NCBI GenBank assembly: GCA_963831385.1
Contig: CAWHPW010000018.1
Coordinates: forward strand, 37,288-101,287
Reading direction: 5' to 3'
Source: JACVRX01 sp963831385
GTDB lineage: Bacteria > Actinomycetota > Actinomycetes > Jiangellales > Jiangellaceae
DNA: 64,000 nt
Notes under the pieces: generated by a model
Told to the model about the DNA's origin: nothing
Seen by the model: the letters and a program-made list of their open reading frames with translations, nothing else
Databases searched by the model: none
Shown here: piece after piece, positions 38,082 to 45,598 of the stretch
Layout of the letters: each line of letters starts with the position of its first letter
How positions within the stretch are numbered: the first letter of the stretch is position 1
Position numbers and translations under genes: made by a program

Positions 38082-38675
38082 TCAGGTGTAGCCGAGCACC
38101 CGGTCGAAGAAGTCGCGGTAGCGCTGGAGGGCAACGCGCAGCTGTTCGGTGTCGCCGTTGCCGCCGGCTGCCAGACTTTCGAGGTCGCGCTGCTGGTCGG
38201 CCAGAGCAGTTGTCAAGCTCTGAATCGCCTCGGCCACCAGCGATTGTGCCTCGGTGACGACCCCACGCGGGTCATCGACGAACCGAAGCTGCAGCTCCTG
38301 CCAGCGGTCCCGTAGCCCGGTCGAATGATCCGTATCCAACGGGTCGCCGACAGGCGCGGCGACCATCTCGCCCGGCATGAGGTCATCACGCTGGTCGGCG
38401 TCCTCATCCCTTACCAGATCGGTGGTGTCGGTCGGTGTTTCGGCGTCGGAGACACGTTCGTCGACCTCGGCCTCGGCCCGGTCGGTATCGACCAGCGGCT
38501 CATCGCCTTCGAAAGCAGAACGATCGATGTCGACATCGGCTCCGACAGCGGTGTCGGCTGATCCGTCGTAGTCCCGGTCGCTCACGATCTCCGGCTCCAG
38601 ATTCGTCTCGCTGTCGGCCCGCTGGGCATCTGCTTCGGAGAACGTCGGCTCCATTTGGTCACGATCCTCACGCAT
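38082..38675 (-). CDS. Hypothetical acidic protein, paralogue of the upstream gene
   Basis: 197 residues from ATG 38675, which overlaps the end of the previous gene by 8 bases; ATG 38654 is a possible internal start. The first ~110 residues are acidic and low in complexity (SETNLEPEIVSDRDYDGSAD and similar). The C-terminal ~80 residues are a helical domain (LRDRWQELQLRFVDDPRGVV, then LVAEAIQSLTTALADQQRDLE, ending VALQRYRDFFDRVLGYT) that matches the domain in the protein encoded just upstream. This domain is frequent in actinomycetes but has no known function. Cytoplasmic, as no membrane segment or signal is seen. Confidence 0.75.
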   Translation of the reverse strand: MREDRDQMEPTFSEADAQRADSETNLEPEIVSDRDYDGSADTAVGADVDIDRSAFEGDEPLVDTDRAEAEVDERVSDAETPTDTTDLVRDEDADQRDDLMPGEMVAAPVGDPLDTDHSTGLRDRWQELQLRFVDDPRGVVTEAQSLVAEAIQSLTTALADQQRDLESLAAGGNGDTEQLRVALQRYRDFFDRVLGYT

Positions 38676-39453
38676 CAGGGGCGCCTCTTCTCGCTTCGTA
38701 GCCGGCGTCATCGGGCTGCACGACATCGTCTGGTCGAACGGCGTCCTCCGCCCGAACCGCTTCGTCAGCTCGAACCGCGTCGTCCGCTCGAACCGTGTCC
38801 TCCGCTCGAACCGCTTCGTCAGCTCGAACCGTGTCCTCCGCTCGAACCGCGCCGTCCGCTCGAACCGCGCCGTCCGTTCGGTCCGTGTCGTCCGCTCGGT
38901 CCGTGTCGTCTCGCTGCTCACCGGTTTCGTCTCCGAGCAGCTCGGTGACGAGTGAGCGGTAATGCAGGACCGCGAGCCGGAGCTGCTCAGTGGTGGCTTC
39001 ACCGCGTTGGTTACGCAGGTTGATGTCGTGGGCCTCTCGGTAGTCGCTGAGGACGCGGGCGTGCTCGACGGACAGATGGGACAGCCGCTCGTCGTAGTCG
39101 TCGGTCGGATAGCCCCGCTCGGCGATCAACTCGGTGACCATCTCGTCGGCGGCGCCGACCGCGTTCTCTGGAGCATCGACGAAGCGCGTCTGGATTTGCT
39201 GCCACTGCTCGGTGTACCGCGCTCGCGCCGCCGGATCGAGTTCGCGGAGTTCGAGCTCGGCGTGCCGGCTCTCCCGTTCCCGCAGCTCCTTCTCCGCGGC
39301 GAGCCGGTTGTCCGACTCCTCGACGGTGCGGTCGTATTCGGGGCCGAACCGCTGCTGCAGTTCACGTCGGCGCATCAGGAACCACGCGACCGTGGCAAGG
39401 GCGGCGAGGCCGAGGACGACGATCACGATGATGAGTACTTGCGAAGACGACAT
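38668..39453 (-). CDS. Membrane-anchored hypothetical protein with helical domain and repeat tail
   Basis: 261 residues from ATG 39453, GGAGG 6 bases upstream. Residues ~5-23 form one transmembrane helix (VLIIVIVVLGLAALATVAWFL), followed by basic residues, then a charged coiled region (ERESRHAELELRELD). A helical domain follows (YTEQWQQIQTRFVDAPENAV to LRLAVLHYRSLVTELLG), the same type as in the next gene. The last ~60 residues are a tandem repeat of six-residue units such as RADEAV and RAEDTV encoded by 18-bp repeats. Translationally coupled to the shorter paralogue. Function unknown; membrane tethering of one partner and not the other suggests they interact. Confidence 0.75.
   Translation of the reverse strand: MSSSQVLIIVIVVLGLAALATVAWFLMRRRELQQRFGPEYDRTVEESDNRLAAEKELRERESRHAELELRELDPAARARYTEQWQQIQTRFVDAPENAVGAADEMVTELIAERGYPTDDYDERLSHLSVEHARVLSDYREAHDINLRNQRGEATTEQLRLAVLHYRSLVTELLGDETGEQRDDTDRADDTDRTDGAVRADGAVRAEDTVRADEAVRAEDTVRADDAVRADEAVRAEDAVRPDDVVQPDDAGYEARRGAPDA
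38742..38908 (-). repeat. In-frame 18-bp tandem repeats in the gene at 38668-39453
   Basis: About nine imperfect copies of an 18-base unit (CTCGAACCG core on the plus strand, with GTCGTCCG- or CTTCGTCAG-type joints) encode alternating RADEAV, RAEDTV and RADGAV hexapeptides. The array is in frame throughout. Copy number in such arrays varies easily between strains and is also a typical place for assembly error. It is coding, not a CRISPR array: there are no unique spacers. Confidence 0.85.
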
Positions 39454-39538
39454 GGCTTCCTCCTCTGCAGCCGTATTCCCTCGCTGCGACGGCGTCAATC
39501 CACCGATTCTGGATGAGACCGACGAATTCCGCGGGGTG

Positions 39539-40792
39539 CTACCCCTTCTCGTCCGGTACGACGAGCGCTTCGCGCAGCATCCGCCGGGCAAAGGTGAGTT
39601 GATCAGCGGCGCCGAGTTGCGGGAGGTCCCTGATCCGCACTGACGGACCGGCCATCAGGACGCGCAGAGCGGGCTCGCAGTAGGCAGGCACAGTGATCTC
39701 ACGATCGACGAGGTGCACTGTCACCGCGTCACCCTGGCCGGTGGTGATCCGCCAGTGCAGACCGCGCCGGGGTGCGAGCACGGTGTCGGCGTCGAGATCG
39801 GCCATCACCACCGTCTGGGCCAGCGGGCGGACCGGGGCCGCTCGGGTGGCCCGCCAGGCACGCGGACGGAGCTGTGCGGCGACGCGATCGGGGTCCACGC
39901 GTCCGAGCCAGTCCCGCAGCACCTCGACTGTGGCCTGAAGTTGTGGGGCGAGTTGATCGGGATCGGTCACGTCGAGTCCGACCGGGAACCCGGACCGCAG
40001 GGTCGCTTCCTCCCTGGCGAGGTCGAGCAGGGCCCCGACCAGGGAGTACCGATTCATGGCTCGGACGCCAAGGGTGAGATGAAGAGACTGCTCACCGAGG
40101 GCAGCGGCCGAATGCAGCCAACCTCGAGGCAGATACAACGAGTCGCCAGGTGCCAAGACCACGTCGAGCACTGCCGGCGCATCCGAGGAGGTGCCGACCT
40201 CGTCCAGGTGTCGACGTGAATCCTGGCGCTCCAGCGGATCTGGCAGCACCGGTGGGTGGACCCGCCACCGCTTTCGTCCGGCGACCTGCAGCACAAAGAC
40301 GTCATGGGTGTCGTAATGGGTGGCAAAACCGCGGCTGGCGGGCGGTGTCGCATAGGCGTTCACGCCTACCGGCGCCGCGAGCTCCGCCGACAATTCGCCG
40401 GCGAAGTCGATGAGAGGGGGCCAGAGGCGGTGCAGCCCCTGCAGAACCAGCGTGGCGCCTTCGGCATAACGGTCGAGCACCTTCTCGTCGAGGACCTGGT
40501 CGGCGATCTCGGCGCCCGCACCGCCAGATCCGGTGAATTGGCGGCTCGGCAGGACCGTGCCCTCTTGCGCGATGCGCAGGAACGGCGCTCGCAGCCCGCG
40601 CCGGCTGAGCAGCTCGTCGACGCCATCGGGGCTCAGCAGGTCGGTGTATCCCGGGATCCGACCCGCTGCTTCGAGATCGGCGGCGGTGGAGTGCAGAAAG
40701 GCCCGACCCCAAAAGGCGTCGGCGAACTCATCGGGCGCGACGGACACACAACGCGCCAACGCCGGGCGGTGAATACCGCCCGGCGTGATCAT
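39539..40792 (-). CDS. JmjC-type (cupin-like) 2-oxoglutarate Fe(II) oxygenase
   Basis: 417 residues from ATG 40792 (later starts are possible near the conserved LARCVSVAPDEFADAFWGR). The JmjC/Cupin_4 core is clear: FATHYDTHDVFVLQVAGRKRWRVHPP contains the HxD metal pair and the following basic region that binds 2-oxoglutarate, and the second metal His lies in PGDSLYLPRGWLHSA. A C-terminal helical and winged region completes the ribosomal-oxygenase-like architecture. Such enzymes hydroxylate Asp, Asn, His or Arg side chains in proteins. Only 11 bp separate it from a small Asp/Gly repeat peptide gene upstream, and a 12-bp perfect hairpin overlaps its first codons. Substrate may be that peptide. 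Confidence 0.88.
   Translation of the reverse strand: MITPGGIHRPALARCVSVAPDEFADAFWGRAFLHSTAADLEAAGRIPGYTDLLSPDGVDELLSRRGLRAPFLRIAQEGTVLPSRQFTGSGGAGAEIADQVLDEKVLDRYAEGATLVLQGLHRLWPPLIDFAGELSAELAAPVGVNAYATPPASRGFATHYDTHDVFVLQVAGRKRWRVHPPVLPDPLERQDSRRHLDEVGTSSDAPAVLDVVLAPGDSLYLPRGWLHSAAALGEQSLHLTLGVRAMNRYSLVGALLDLAREEATLRSGFPVGLDVTDPDQLAPQLQATVEVLRDWLGRVDPDRVAAQLRPRAWRATRAAPVRPLAQTVVMADLDADTVLAPRRGLHWRITTGQGDAVTVHLVDREITVPAYCEPALRVLMAGPSVRIRDLPQLGAADQLTFARRMLREALVVPDEKG
40759..40786 (-). promoter_or_regulatory. Perfect 12-bp hairpin at the start of the oxygenase gene
   Basis: ACGCCGGGCGGT (40759-40770) and ACCGCCCGGCGT (40775-40786) are exact reverse complements around a 4-base loop. On the transcript the stem begins about 4 bases after the first base of the oxygenase ATG, between the repeat peptide and its neighbour. 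Such a stem would partly terminate or stabilise the upstream message and reduce translation of the enzyme, so more peptide than enzyme would be made. Perfect pairing over codons 3-11 is unlikely by coding constraint alone. Confidence 0.7.
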
Positions 40793-40803
40793 TGGCGAGT
40801 CCG

Positions 40804-41052
40804 TCAGGACGGGTCCGCGCCGCTGTCGGCGCCTCCGTCGGCTCCGCCGTCGGTGCCCTCCTCGGTGGCTCCGCCATCGGCCCCGCCGTCGGTGCCATGC
40901 GGGTCCGCACCTCCGTCCAGTGGTCCTTCGCCAGCGCCACCGTCGGCTCCGCCGTCACCGGTGACGCCGCCGGCGCCGAGCCCCTCACCGCCGAGGTCGT
41001 CGCCCGTGCCGGCCGTCCCGCTGGTCTGCATGTCGTCGTCGTTGAGCGTCAT
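40804..41052 (-). CDS. Small Asp/Gly repeat peptide, candidate oxygenase substrate
   Basis: 82 residues from ATG 41052 (GGAGGG 3 bases upstream; ATG 41067 is the alternative and gives 87). The N-terminal ~30 residues (MTLNDDDMQTSGTAGTGDD and on) are polar and leader-like. The rest is repetitive: DGGADGGA occurs three times as separate blocks, with related DGGADPHG and DSGADPS. It contains no Cys, Lys, Arg, Phe, Tyr or Trp. No signal peptide, no membrane segment. Directly before the JmjC oxygenase with 11 bp between. The repeat, acidic composition and linkage suggest a ribosomally made peptide whose Asp residues could be hydroxylated; this is inference. The G+C-rich repeats are not sequencing noise since the frame stays intact. 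Confidence 0.7.
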   Translation of the reverse strand: MTLNDDDMQTSGTAGTGDDLGGEGLGAGGVTGDGGADGGAGEGPLDGGADPHGTDGGADGGATEEGTDGGADGGADSGADPS

Positions 41053-41071
41053 GAACCCTCCGTTCATCTGG

Positions 41072-41090
41072 GCATGTCAGGGCGACATGC
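41072..41090. promoter_or_regulatory. Inverted repeat upstream of the peptide gene
   Basis: GCATGTC (41072-41078) and GACATGC (41084-41090) are perfect arms around 5 bases. It lies 20 bases before the peptide start, in the only intergenic space from which the peptide-oxygenase pair can be transcribed. It could be an operator or a leader hairpin. A GCCCGGGC palindrome follows at about 41103. Confidence 0.45.
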
Positions 41091-41141
41091 TGCGCCGCTC
41101 ATGCCCGGGCAACGCTAGCGCTAATCCCCGCACCGATGACC

Positions 41142-42104
41142 TCAGCCGGCAGCGCGCAACGTCGGCAGCAACTCGTTCTCGGCGAACCGGTAGAACTCCT
41201 TCTGCAGCGGTCCGATTTGACCGATGAAGATCTCGTCCAAGCCCGCGTTCACATACTCCTGGATCGTCTCTTGGTGTTCCTCGAGATCCGGTCCGCAGCT
41301 GAGCTTGGAACCGATGGCCGCTGCGTCGACGAGCTCAGAGGCCTGCATGAAGTGCTCCGGGGTGCGCAGTTCTTGTGCCAACTCACCGGACAGGCCCGTG
41401 TTCGCCCAGAGCCGGTGGGCCGTCTTGACGGCGTCGTCGCGGTCGGGCCCGTAGCACAGCTTGACACTTGCTTGCCGCGGTTTGCCGGTGCCGCCGGCCC
41501 GGTCGAAAACCTTGATCGTGTCCTTGTCCGGCTTGGTGGTGACAAAGCCGTCACCAACCCGACCGGCGAGTTCTGCGGCCTCGGGCCCGAAGGCCGAGAT
41601 GAAAACGGGAACGGCGGACTCGGGGGCTGAATACAACCGGGCGTGCTCCACTGTGTAGTGACGGCCATGGTGGGTGAGGACGTCTCCGGTCCACAGCGCC
41701 CGCATGACCTCGATTGCCTCTTCGAGCATCTCCAGCCGCTCTGCCGCCAGCGGCCAGCGGTCGCCGAGTACCTGCTCGTTGAGGGCTTCGCCACTTCCCA
41801 GCCCGAGAACGAAATCACCGCCAAGCTGCAACGACGCCGTCGCCGCCGCCTGGGCGACGATCGCGGGATGGATTCGGATCGTCGGGCAGGTGACGTGAGT
41901 GGACACCGGCAGGTCGACCTCTCGCGACAGCGCGCCGATCACACCCCACACGAACGGGCTCTGCCCCTGTTCGTCATTCCACGGATGAAAATGATCGGAG
42001 ATGCCGATCGTCTCGAAGCCGGCTTCCTGGGCCATGACGGCCTGCTGGATCAGGTCGTCGGGACCCCACTCTTCGCAGGCCAAGAAGCATCCAAACCGGG
42101 TCAC
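41142..42104 (-). CDS. F420-dependent LLM-class oxidoreductase (G6PD-like family)
   Basis: 320 residues from GTG 42104, AAGGGAG 5 bases upstream; longer openings lack a site. TIM-barrel luciferase-like fold: RFGCFLACEEWGPDDLIQQA, then GISDHFHPWNDEQGQSPFVWGVIGAL, closely the signature of the F420-dependent glucose-6-phosphate-dehydrogenase-like group, then VLGLGSGEALNE and PVFISAFGPEAAELAGRVGDG. The enzyme would use coenzyme F420, expected in an actinomycete; the substrate is not necessarily glucose 6-phosphate. Divergent from the LigD polymerase gene with ~85 bp between. Confidence 0.88.
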   Translation of the reverse strand: MTRFGCFLACEEWGPDDLIQQAVMAQEAGFETIGISDHFHPWNDEQGQSPFVWGVIGALSREVDLPVSTHVTCPTIRIHPAIVAQAAATASLQLGGDFVLGLGSGEALNEQVLGDRWPLAAERLEMLEEAIEVMRALWTGDVLTHHGRHYTVEHARLYSAPESAVPVFISAFGPEAAELAGRVGDGFVTTKPDKDTIKVFDRAGGTGKPRQASVKLCYGPDRDDAVKTAHRLWANTGLSGELAQELRTPEHFMQASELVDAAAIGSKLSCGPDLEEHQETIQEYVNAGLDEIFIGQIGPLQKEFYRFAENELLPTLRAAG

Positions 42105-42190
42105 GGCCACTCCCTTCAACAGCTGGACACCTGGCTCGCCTACCCCCGGCACGGCTGGGGAAACACCACGCCGGTGGGCAGACTGTGCCC

Positions 42191-43120
42191 ATGGCGGCAC
42201 CGAAGATCACAGTCGAGGTCGACGGACGAAAGCTGGGTCTGTCCAACCTGGACAAGGTCCTCTACCCGGAATCCGGTACCGCGAAGGCCGAGGTGATCGA
42301 CTACTACACCCGGATCGCGCCTGTCCTGCTGCCCCACCTCGCTGACCGGCCATTGACTCGCAAGCGCTGGCCCGACGGCGTTGCGGCGCCCAGCTTCTTC
42401 GAGAAGAACGCCCCGCGAGGTACGCCGCGCTGGGTGCGCACGGTGACGTTGCCGTCACCAGGTAGTACTCGTGACCGGGAGACAGTCACCTACGTCGTCT
42501 GCAACGATCTGCCCACCCTGGTCTGGCTGGCCAACCTCGCCGTGCTGGAAATGCACGTACCGCAATGGCGAGTCCGTGGTGAGCGGCCGCGAAATCCCGA
42601 CCGCCTGGTGGTCGACCTCGACCCGGGCGTCCCGGCAACCGTGATCGAGTGCTGCCAGGTGGCGCTGCTCCTCGCCGAGGCGCTGGCTGGTGACGGACTG
42701 CTGGCGTACCCCAAGACCAGCGGCTCGAAGGGCATGCAGATGTATGTCCCGCTGGACGCGAAGGCCGATGTGAGTGCCGTCCACGGGTACGCCCGCCAGC
42801 TCGCCGAACGGCTGGAGAAGGAGCACCCCCGACTGGTCGTCTCTCGGATGGAGAAACGGTTGCGCGGCGGCAAGGTGCTGGTGGACTGGAGTCAGAACAA
42901 CGCAGCGAAGACGACCGTGGCGCCCTACTCGCTGCGGGGCCGTGAGCAGCCGACCGTCTCGACTCCGGTGACCTGGGAGGAAGTGGAGCGGGCCGCCCGA
43001 TCGGCCGCCCGAACCAGGTTGCCGCTGCGGTTCGATGACCGTGACGTGCTCGCCCGAGTCGACGAGCTCGGCGATCTGACCGCGCCGCTGCACGAGGAGG
43101 CCTACCCGCTACCAAGGTGA
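42191..43120 (+). CDS. LigD-type polymerase domain protein (second copy)
   Basis: 309 residues from ATG 42191 (GTG 42185 also possible). Minimal LigD polymerase: LGLSNLDKVLYPESGTAKAEVIDYY in pieces, LTRKRWPDG, FEKNAPRGTPRWV, catalytic VVDLDPG, AYPKTSGSKGMQMYVPL, and KVLVDWSQNNAAKTTVAPYSLRG. It is the canonical single-domain version, shorter and more conserved than the copy at 21704-22918. It fills gaps and adds ribonucleotides at double-strand-break ends during non-homologous end joining. Its 3' end overlaps the convergent DNA ligase gene by 19 bp. Confidence 0.92.
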   Translation: MAAPKITVEVDGRKLGLSNLDKVLYPESGTAKAEVIDYYTRIAPVLLPHLADRPLTRKRWPDGVAAPSFFEKNAPRGTPRWVRTVTLPSPGSTRDRETVTYVVCNDLPTLVWLANLAVLEMHVPQWRVRGERPRNPDRLVVDLDPGVPATVIECCQVALLLAEALAGDGLLAYPKTSGSKGMQMYVPLDAKADVSAVHGYARQLAERLEKEHPRLVVSRMEKRLRGGKVLVDWSQNNAAKTTVAPYSLRGREQPTVSTPVTWEEVERAARSAARTRLPLRFDDRDVLARVDELGDLTAPLHEEAYPLPR

Positions 43121-44088
43121 CCCTGGACCTCGCGGACCACCTCGGCCGGGATCTTGTCCGTTCGTAGCCCGCGCCAGACCGGATGTCGCATCCGGTTGTC
43201 GGCGGTCCACTGGCCGTAGGCGACCTCCCCCACCAGCTCTGGCCGAACCCACCGTGCCGCTCTGGCATGACGTGGGTCGACGCCGCCGACGAACGGGGAT
43301 TCGGGGCGGTCGAGCCTGCGCAGCTGTCCGCTCAGCTCGGCCAGGGCGGCGTCGTCGAATCCGGTACCGACGGCGCCGACGTAGGTCAGCCCGTTCGGAA
43401 CGGGCAGGCCGAGCAGCAGGGAGCCGAACGTGCTCGACCGCCGACCCTCCCCCACGGTGTACCCACCCAAGACGACTTCCTGAGTGAGCAGATTCTTGAT
43501 CTTGATCCAGTCCGGTGACCGTTGACCGGGTCGGTACGGGGAGTCCAGTCGTTTCGCCACGATCCCCTCGATGCCCATCCGCCTGCTCGCCTCGAGCAGG
43601 TCCCGGCCGCCACCGGCGAAAGACGGGGACACCTGCCAGTGCGACCCGGACTCCAGGAGGCCCTCGAGAACCTCACGCCGGCGCAGATAGGGCAGGGAGG
43701 TGGTCGAGCGCCCGTCCACACTCAACACGTCAAAGACCGCATAGGTCACGGGCACCCGCACCGCGAGCTCATGAGCTCGGGCAGTGGACCGAACATGCAT
43801 CCGCGGCGCGAGCGCCTGGAAGTCAGAGCTCCCGTCCGGACCGATGACGGCGACCTCACCGTCGAGGGTGGCCGTTCGTCCTCCGAGGGCGCGGGCCAGG
43901 CCACTGAGCTCCGGGTAGGCGACCGTCGCGTCGATTCCGGAGCGTCCGACGAGTCGGACCTGGTCCCGGCGAACGTGGGCGAGGATCCGAACCCCGTCCC
44001 ACTTCAGCTCGTAGGCCCATCGGTCGTCTTGATCAGCCGAAGGAAGCTTGCCGGCGATCGCGAGCATCGGGCGTAGGTCTGCGCTCAT
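43102..44088 (-). CDS. ATP-dependent DNA ligase (LigD ligase domain)
   Basis: 328 residues. Motif I ELKWDGVR carries the AMP-accepting Lys29; motifs TLDGEVAV (III), GIEGIVAKRLDSPY (IV) and WIKIK (V) are present, followed by an OB fold ending TADNRMRHPVWRGLRTDKIP. It seals DNA breaks in non-homologous end joining. With the single-domain polymerase beside it this is a split LigD system: polymerase and ligase on opposite strands, tail to tail. No phosphoesterase domain and no Ku gene are visible in the window. Confidence 0.92.
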   Translation of the reverse strand: MSADLRPMLAIAGKLPSADQDDRWAYELKWDGVRILAHVRRDQVRLVGRSGIDATVAYPELSGLARALGGRTATLDGEVAVIGPDGSSDFQALAPRMHVRSTARAHELAVRVPVTYAVFDVLSVDGRSTTSLPYLRRREVLEGLLESGSHWQVSPSFAGGGRDLLEASRRMGIEGIVAKRLDSPYRPGQRSPDWIKIKNLLTQEVVLGGYTVGEGRRSSTFGSLLLGLPVPNGLTYVGAVGTGFDDAALAELSGQLRRLDRPESPFVGGVDPRHARAARWVRPELVGEVAYGQWTADNRMRHPVWRGLRTDKIPAEVVREVQGHLGSG

Positions 44089-44123
44089 CTCGGCTGCTCA
44101 CCAGACACTGGCGCTAGCCGGCC

Positions 44124-44453
44124 CTACAGGTAGAGGCCGGTCTGCCCGTCCTCCAGCCGCTCGGAGGCAACAGCGTGCAGGTCGCGCTCACGGAGCAGGA
44201 CGTAGTCGTCGCCACGGACCTCGACCTCGGCGCGATCGGAGGGGTCGAACAGCACCCGGTCACCCACCTCGACCGTGCGCACGTTGCCACCGACCGCGAC
44301 CACGCGGGCCCAGGACAGCCGCCGGCCGACCGTTGCGGTGGCCGGAATCACGATGCCGGCCGAGGAGCGACGCTCCCCCGCCTCGCCGTCGAGAGCAACG
44401 AGCATGCGATCGTGCAGCATCCGCATGGGCAGCTTGTCCGGCGAGGTGGGCAC
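44124..44453 (-). CDS. GroES-like co-chaperonin family protein
   Basis: 109 residues from GTG 44453. The GroES beta barrel is recognisable: MRMLHDRMLVALDGEAGERRSSAGIVIPATAT includes the mobile-loop position, followed by WARVVAVGGNV, VGDRVLFDP and DDYVLLRERDLHAV. No chaperonin gene is nearby, and actinomycetes often carry such orphan divergent copies next to the bona fide groES. Role unknown. On the same strand as, and upstream of, the ligase gene (35 bp). Confidence 0.85.
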   Translation of the reverse strand: MPTSPDKLPMRMLHDRMLVALDGEAGERRSSAGIVIPATATVGRRLSWARVVAVGGNVRTVEVGDRVLFDPSDRAEVEVRGDDYVLLRERDLHAVASERLEDGQTGLYL

Positions 44454-44477
44454 GGGCCGAGCCTACGGGTAGGTCGC

Positions 44478-44792
44478 TCAGTGTTGGCGGCGTGACCGCC
44501 AGACCAGGACGGCGACACCGACGAGCGCGCCGATCGCGGCCCCGACGATCTCGTTCCTCGGGCGGCCGTCCGGTTGGACGAACTTCGCCTTCAGGTCCGC
44601 CACGCCTCGGCGAGCCAACCGTCGGGGGTGCACCCGGTAGACGAGTTCGTCGACCCGCGAGACCAGCCGCTCCGTCGTCTCGGCGAGCTCCTGCTCGATC
44701 TCGTCCGGGGTCCGTTGCCGAGGCTGCTCGGCCTTGGCAGGGCCGGGCATCGGCTGACGTGACGCCGGCAGAACGTTGTCCTGCACGCTCAC
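44478..44792 (-). CDS. DUF3618 family single-pass membrane protein
   Basis: 104 residues, probably from GTG 44792 which overlaps the upstream CbiO stop by 4 bases (GTG 44798 also possible). RTPDEIEQELAETTERLVSRVDELVYRV is the DUF3618 helix; a C-terminal transmembrane segment (IVGAAIGALVGVAVLVW) is followed by RSRRQH. A second DUF3618 protein is at 63389-63973. Function unknown; the family is associated with the cell envelope of actinomycetes. Its coupling to the metal transporter operon may be accidental. Confidence 0.8.
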   Translation of the reverse strand: MSVQDNVLPASRQPMPGPAKAEQPRQRTPDEIEQELAETTERLVSRVDELVYRVHPRRLARRGVADLKAKFVQPDGRPRNEIVGAAIGALVGVAVLVWRSRRQH

Positions 44793-45598
44793 TGGCACCG
44801 TCCGGAGAAGGAGTTGGCTGGTCGGCCACCACCGTACCCAGTTCGGCGCCCGGAGACAGAGCTGGGATCGAAACCGTAAGGCAGCTCCAGCCGGTGGCGA
44901 CGCAGCAGGCCCTCGTCACCGAGGACGTCGGCGGTAGGACCGTCGGCGACGATCGACCCGGCCGACAGGACCACCGAGCGTTCGCAGAGCTCCAGGGCGT
45001 ACGGCAAATCGTGCGTCACGACCAGAAGGGTGACCGGAAGCGAAACGAGCACCTCGGCCAGCTCGCGACGGCTGGCCGGGTCGAGGTTGCTGGTGGGTTC
45101 GTCCAGGACCAGGATCTCGGGTTCCATCGCCAGCACCGTGGCCACCGCGACCCGACGGCGCTGGCCGAACGAGAGATGGTGTGGCGGTCGATCGGCTACC
45201 CCTGCCATGCCGACGGCCGCCAGTGCCGAGGCCACCCTGGCCTCGAGTTCGGTCCCGCGCAGTCCGAGGTTCGCCGGCCCGAATGCCACGTCGTCACGCA
45301 CCGTCGGCATGAACAGCTGGTCGTCGGGATCTTGGAACACGATGCCGACCCGGCGGCGGATCTCGCGCAAGGTGTCGCGATCACCCGGACGCACCTCCAG
45401 GCCGGCGATCCGGACGGTGCCGGCTCCACCGGAGAGGATGCCGTTGAGGTGGAGCACCAGAGTGGTCTTGCCGGCGCCGTTAGGGCCGAGCAGCGCCACC
45501 CGCTCGCCTCGCGCGACGTTCAGGTCGATACCGAACAGCGCCTGGTGCCCGTCCGGGTAGGCGAACGCCAGACCCTCGACCTCGAGCGAGAGAGTCAT
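44789..45598 (-). CDS. cbiO: Energy-coupling ATPase of a nickel/cobalt ECF transporter
   Basis: 269 residues from ATG 45598, overlapping the previous stop by 4 bases. Complete ABC ATPase: Walker A GPNGAGKT, Q loop FQDPDDQLFMPTV (the ECF-type sequence), signature HLSFGQRRRVAVA, Walker B ILVLDEPTSNLD, and switch His in VVTHDLPYA. It drives uptake with CbiQ and CbiMN encoded upstream. Signature Gly-Gln replaces the more usual SGGQ, as in many CbiO proteins. The metal is probably nickel because of the Nur-type box before the operon. Confidence 0.92.
   Translation of the reverse strand: MTLSLEVEGLAFAYPDGHQALFGIDLNVARGERVALLGPNGAGKTTLVLHLNGILSGGAGTVRIAGLEVRPGDRDTLREIRRRVGIVFQDPDDQLFMPTVRDDVAFGPANLGLRGTELEARVASALAAVGMAGVADRPPHHLSFGQRRRVAVATVLAMEPEILVLDEPTSNLDPASRRELAEVLVSLPVTLLVVTHDLPYALELCERSVVLSAGSIVADGPTADVLGDEGLLRRHRLELPYGFDPSSVSGRRTGYGGGRPANSFSGRCQ

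Noticed and set aside
38742..38908. Possible CRISPR array
   Set aside because: The repeats are 18-bp tandem units without spacers and are in frame in a coding sequence.
44124..44453. GroES as half of a chaperonin operon
   Set aside because: No GroEL gene is adjacent on either side, so only an orphan GroES-like protein is reported.
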